A stretch of 16,387 nucleotides of DNA, from contig DATIYF010000090.1 in assembly GCA_035517775.1 (NCBI GenBank), positions 1-16,387 on the forward strand. The letters run 5' to 3'. How positions within the stretch are numbered: the stretch's first letter is position 1; each line of letters opens with the position of its first letter. This DNA is from DATIYF01 sp035517775. GTDB taxonomy: Bacteria > Acidobacteriota > Terriglobia > Terriglobales > Acidobacteriaceae. Below are positions 13,353-16,387 of this stretch, one piece after another. The notes below the pieces were generated by a model that made no database searches, had not been told where the DNA came from, and saw only the letters and a list, made by a program, of their open reading frames with translations. The position numbers were made by a program, and so were the translations under genes.

Positions 13353-13405
13353 AGCATGGTTCGGCCCAATCGCGCCAACCAGCCCCTGTAATAGGGACAA
13401 GCACT

Positions 13406-13436
13406 GAAAAGCGGCGCTTCCGCGGCTGCGCTTTTC
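13406..13436 (+). other. Hairpin shortly before rpsL
   Basis: GAAAAGCG (13406-13413) pairs perfectly with CGCTTTTC (13429-13436) around a GC-rich 15-nt interior. It ends 40 nt before the rpsL start. No U-run follows, so it is not a standard terminator. It could be a regulatory leader element or a boundary of the upstream insertion. Confidence 0.5.
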
Positions 13437-13476
13437 GAGCGCGGGCGGGCTGATGCGCGCTTAAGGGAGTGGCAGA

Positions 13477-13848
13477 GTGCCTACTTTCAATCAGTTGGTG
13501 CGGGCCGGCCGGAAGCGGCCACGGTACAAGACGGCCAGTCCGGCGCTGCAGGGCTGCCCGCAGAAGCGCGGGGTTTGCACTCGCGTTTACACCCAGACGC
13601 CGAAGAAGCCTAACTCGGCTTTGCGCAAGGTGGCCCGCGTGCGCCTGACTAACGGAATTGAGGTTACGACCTACATTCCCGGCGTCGGCCACAACCTGCA
13701 GGAGCACTCGATTGTGCTCATCCGCGGCGGCCGCGTGAAGGATTTGCCGGGGGTGCGCTATCACGTGATTCGCGGCACGCTGGATGCGACCGGAGTGGCC
13801 AACCGCAAGCAGAGCCGCTCGAAGTATGGGGCGAAAAGACCGAAATAA
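13477..13848 (+). CDS. rpsL: 30S ribosomal protein S12
   Basis: 123 aa, full length. S12 lies at the decoding centre and controls accuracy. The sequence is canonical: MPTFNQLVRAGRKRP at the start, TQTPKKPNSALRKVARV around Lys42-Lys43, PGVGHNLQEHS, and RGGRVKDLPGVRYHVIRGTLD with the Lys and Asp that contact the decoding site. All positions commonly mutated in streptomycin resistance look wild type. The start is GTG at 13477, with AAGGGAG about 7 nt upstream. It is the first gene of the str operon, followed by rpsG after 112 nt. The stop codon overlaps copy 1 of the AT-rich spacer repeat. The very long leader (about 465 nt) is unusual for this operon. Confidence 0.98.
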   Translation: MPTFNQLVRAGRKRPRYKTASPALQGCPQKRGVCTRVYTQTPKKPNSALRKVARVRLTNGIEVTTYIPGVGHNLQEHSIVLIRGGRVKDLPGVRYHVIRGTLDATGVANRKQSRSKYGAKRPK

Positions 13849-13920
13849 TTGAGTCATTGGGAAACTTGGTAATTGAGAAATTGGAGAGGTGGCTGGCACT
13901 CCAATTGCCCGATTACCCAA
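13847..13920 (+). repeat. AT-rich spacer repeat, copy 1, with hairpin (rpsL–rpsG)
   Basis: 13847-13885 (AATTGAGTCATTGGG...) matches 14436-14474 at 32 of 39 positions. The spacer folds on itself: AATTGGAG (13879-13886) with CTCCAATT (13899-13906), and TTGGTAAT (13867-13874) with ATTACCCAA (13912-13920). It starts within the rpsL stop codon. Confidence 0.75.
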
Positions 13921-13960
13921 TCTTGGGCTGAGAGCGGAAACGCAGGAGCTGGTAGCAAGA

Positions 13961-14431
13961 ATGCCTCGAAAAGGACATATCGCCAAGCGCGGAGTGGAAC
14001 CGGATCCGGTATACAGCTCGGATCTGGTCACCAAGTTTGTCAACTCCATGATGTGGGGCGGCAAGAAAAGCACCGCTGAGGGCATCTTCTACGAAGCTCT
14101 GAACCGGCTGCAGCAGAGGGGCGGCGACGAGGCTCTGAAGCTGTTCAAGAAAGCGGTGGAGAACGCCAAGCCGCTGCTCGAAGTCAAGACGCGGCGGGTG
14201 GGTGGCGCCAACTATCAGGTGCCGGTGGAAGTTAATCCCGACCGGCGCACTTCGCTCGCCATCCGCTGGCTGATCACCTATTCCCGCGGGCGGGCGGAAA
14301 AAGGGATGATTGACAAGCTGAGCAATGAATTGCTCGACGCGGCCAATGGCCGCGGGGCGGCGATCAAGAAAAAGGAAGACGTGCACCGCATGGCGGAAGC
14401 CAATAAGGCCTTTGCGCATTACCGCTGGTAA
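13961..14431 (+). CDS. rpsG: 30S ribosomal protein S7
   Basis: 156 aa, the standard S7 length. S7 nucleates assembly of the 30S head, binds 16S rRNA near the E site and is the autoregulator of the str operon in E. coli. The sequence starts MPRKGHIAKRGVEPDPVYSS and shows FVNSMMWGGKKSTAEGIFYE (about 26-45), ENAKPLLEVKTRRVGGANYQ and VPVEVNPDRRTSLAIRWLI (about 72-108), and ends KKKEDVHRMAEANKAFAHYRW. ATG 13961 is chosen because it gives the family N-terminus; an in-frame start at 13889 would only translate spacer repeat DNA. AGGAG lies about 12 nt upstream, rather far. Whether S7 autoregulation works here, with a repeat hairpin between rpsL and rpsG, is unknown. Confidence 0.98.
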   Translation: MPRKGHIAKRGVEPDPVYSSDLVTKFVNSMMWGGKKSTAEGIFYEALNRLQQRGGDEALKLFKKAVENAKPLLEVKTRRVGGANYQVPVEVNPDRRTSLAIRWLITYSRGRAEKGMIDKLSNELLDAANGRGAAIKKKEDVHRMAEANKAFAHYRW

Positions 14432-14435
14432 AAGG

Positions 14436-14525
14436 AATTGAGTAATTGGGCAGTTTCGTAATTGAGTAATTGAACAACTCCGCAGCTCGGAATTTTCAAA
14501 TTACTCAATTCCCCAATTTCAAAAT
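14436..14525 (+). repeat. AT-rich spacer repeat, copy 2, with inverted part (rpsG–fusA)
   Basis: Two AATTGAGTAATTG units (14436-14448 and 14460-14472) are followed by an inverted unit TTCAAATTACTCAATT (14495-14510), which can pair with TAATTGAGTAATTGAA (14459-14474) with a one-base bulge. CCCCAATTTCAAAATTG follows. It is related to copy 1 after rpsL and starts 5 nt after the rpsG stop. Confidence 0.75.
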
Positions 14526-14561
14526 TGCAATATCGGAGCCCCAGAAAGCAGCAGAGAGACC

Positions 14562-16387
<1,826 letters not shown>

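Noticed and set aside
13065..13391. Plus-strand open frame of 108 codons in the rpsL leader
   Set aside because: No ribosome site, no recognisable domain, and the stretch is filled with RNA helices, which explain it better than coding.

Overview
The window is high-GC bacterial chromosome. An Acidobacteriota host (Terriglobia-like) is the best inference. It rests on a divergent receiver domain of a type I associate with that phylum, the ribH–nusB pairing, a free-standing CTP-synthase-like amidotransferase, TPR/GAF signalling and lipoprotein families, and characteristic intergenic repeats. No 16S rRNA or other decisive marker is present, so the assignment is tentative. There is no CRISPR array, integrase or transposase.

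Layout: (1) 1-266, minus: 5' part of a response regulator gene with a clear promoter at 339-367. (2) 267-797: about 530 bp without a convincing gene, holding two perfect palindromes. (3) 798-885, minus: tRNA-Leu(CAA). (4) 1205-1654, plus: Ddn-type deazaflavin-dependent oxidoreductase, convergent with (5) 1668-2438, minus: an amidotransferase-like protein that keeps the nucleophile Cys but lacks the His/Glu pair. (6) 2642-5215, plus: TPR-GAF-degenerate GGDEF protein. (7) 5324-6202: 3-hydroxyacyl-CoA dehydrogenase; 6371-8368: alpha/beta hydrolase interrupted by membrane segments; 8450-9232: enoyl-CoA hydratase. The two CoA enzymes catalyse consecutive steps of short-chain acyl-CoA metabolism. 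(8) 9270-9848 ribH and 10011-10445 nusB, separated by a large inverted repeat that also supplies the 3' end of ribH. (9) 10492-12720, minus: secreted lipoprotein with Ig-like and beta-propeller-like parts. (10) 12977 to the right edge: the str operon (rpsL, rpsG, fusA; fusA is cut by the window end).

The most interesting region is 13013-13476, a leader of about 465 nt between a strong promoter and rpsL. It holds a dense set of RNA helices (about 13111-13352), including a possible H-type pseudoknot. The order of elements and two short motifs resemble IscB-associated omega RNA (HEARO), but no iscB or tnpB gene is present. If correct, an orphan, guide-RNA-like element sits in the 5' leader of a ribosomal protein operon and is transcribed with it. 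This reading is inference from memory of the family and needs a covariance-model search.

A second theme is invasion of spacers by small repeats. Two copies of an AT-rich repeat (32 of 39 positions identical) lie directly after the stop codons of rpsL and rpsG. Three copies of another repeat lie near ribH and upstream of the lipoprotein gene, and one has been translated into a basic tail on lumazine synthase.
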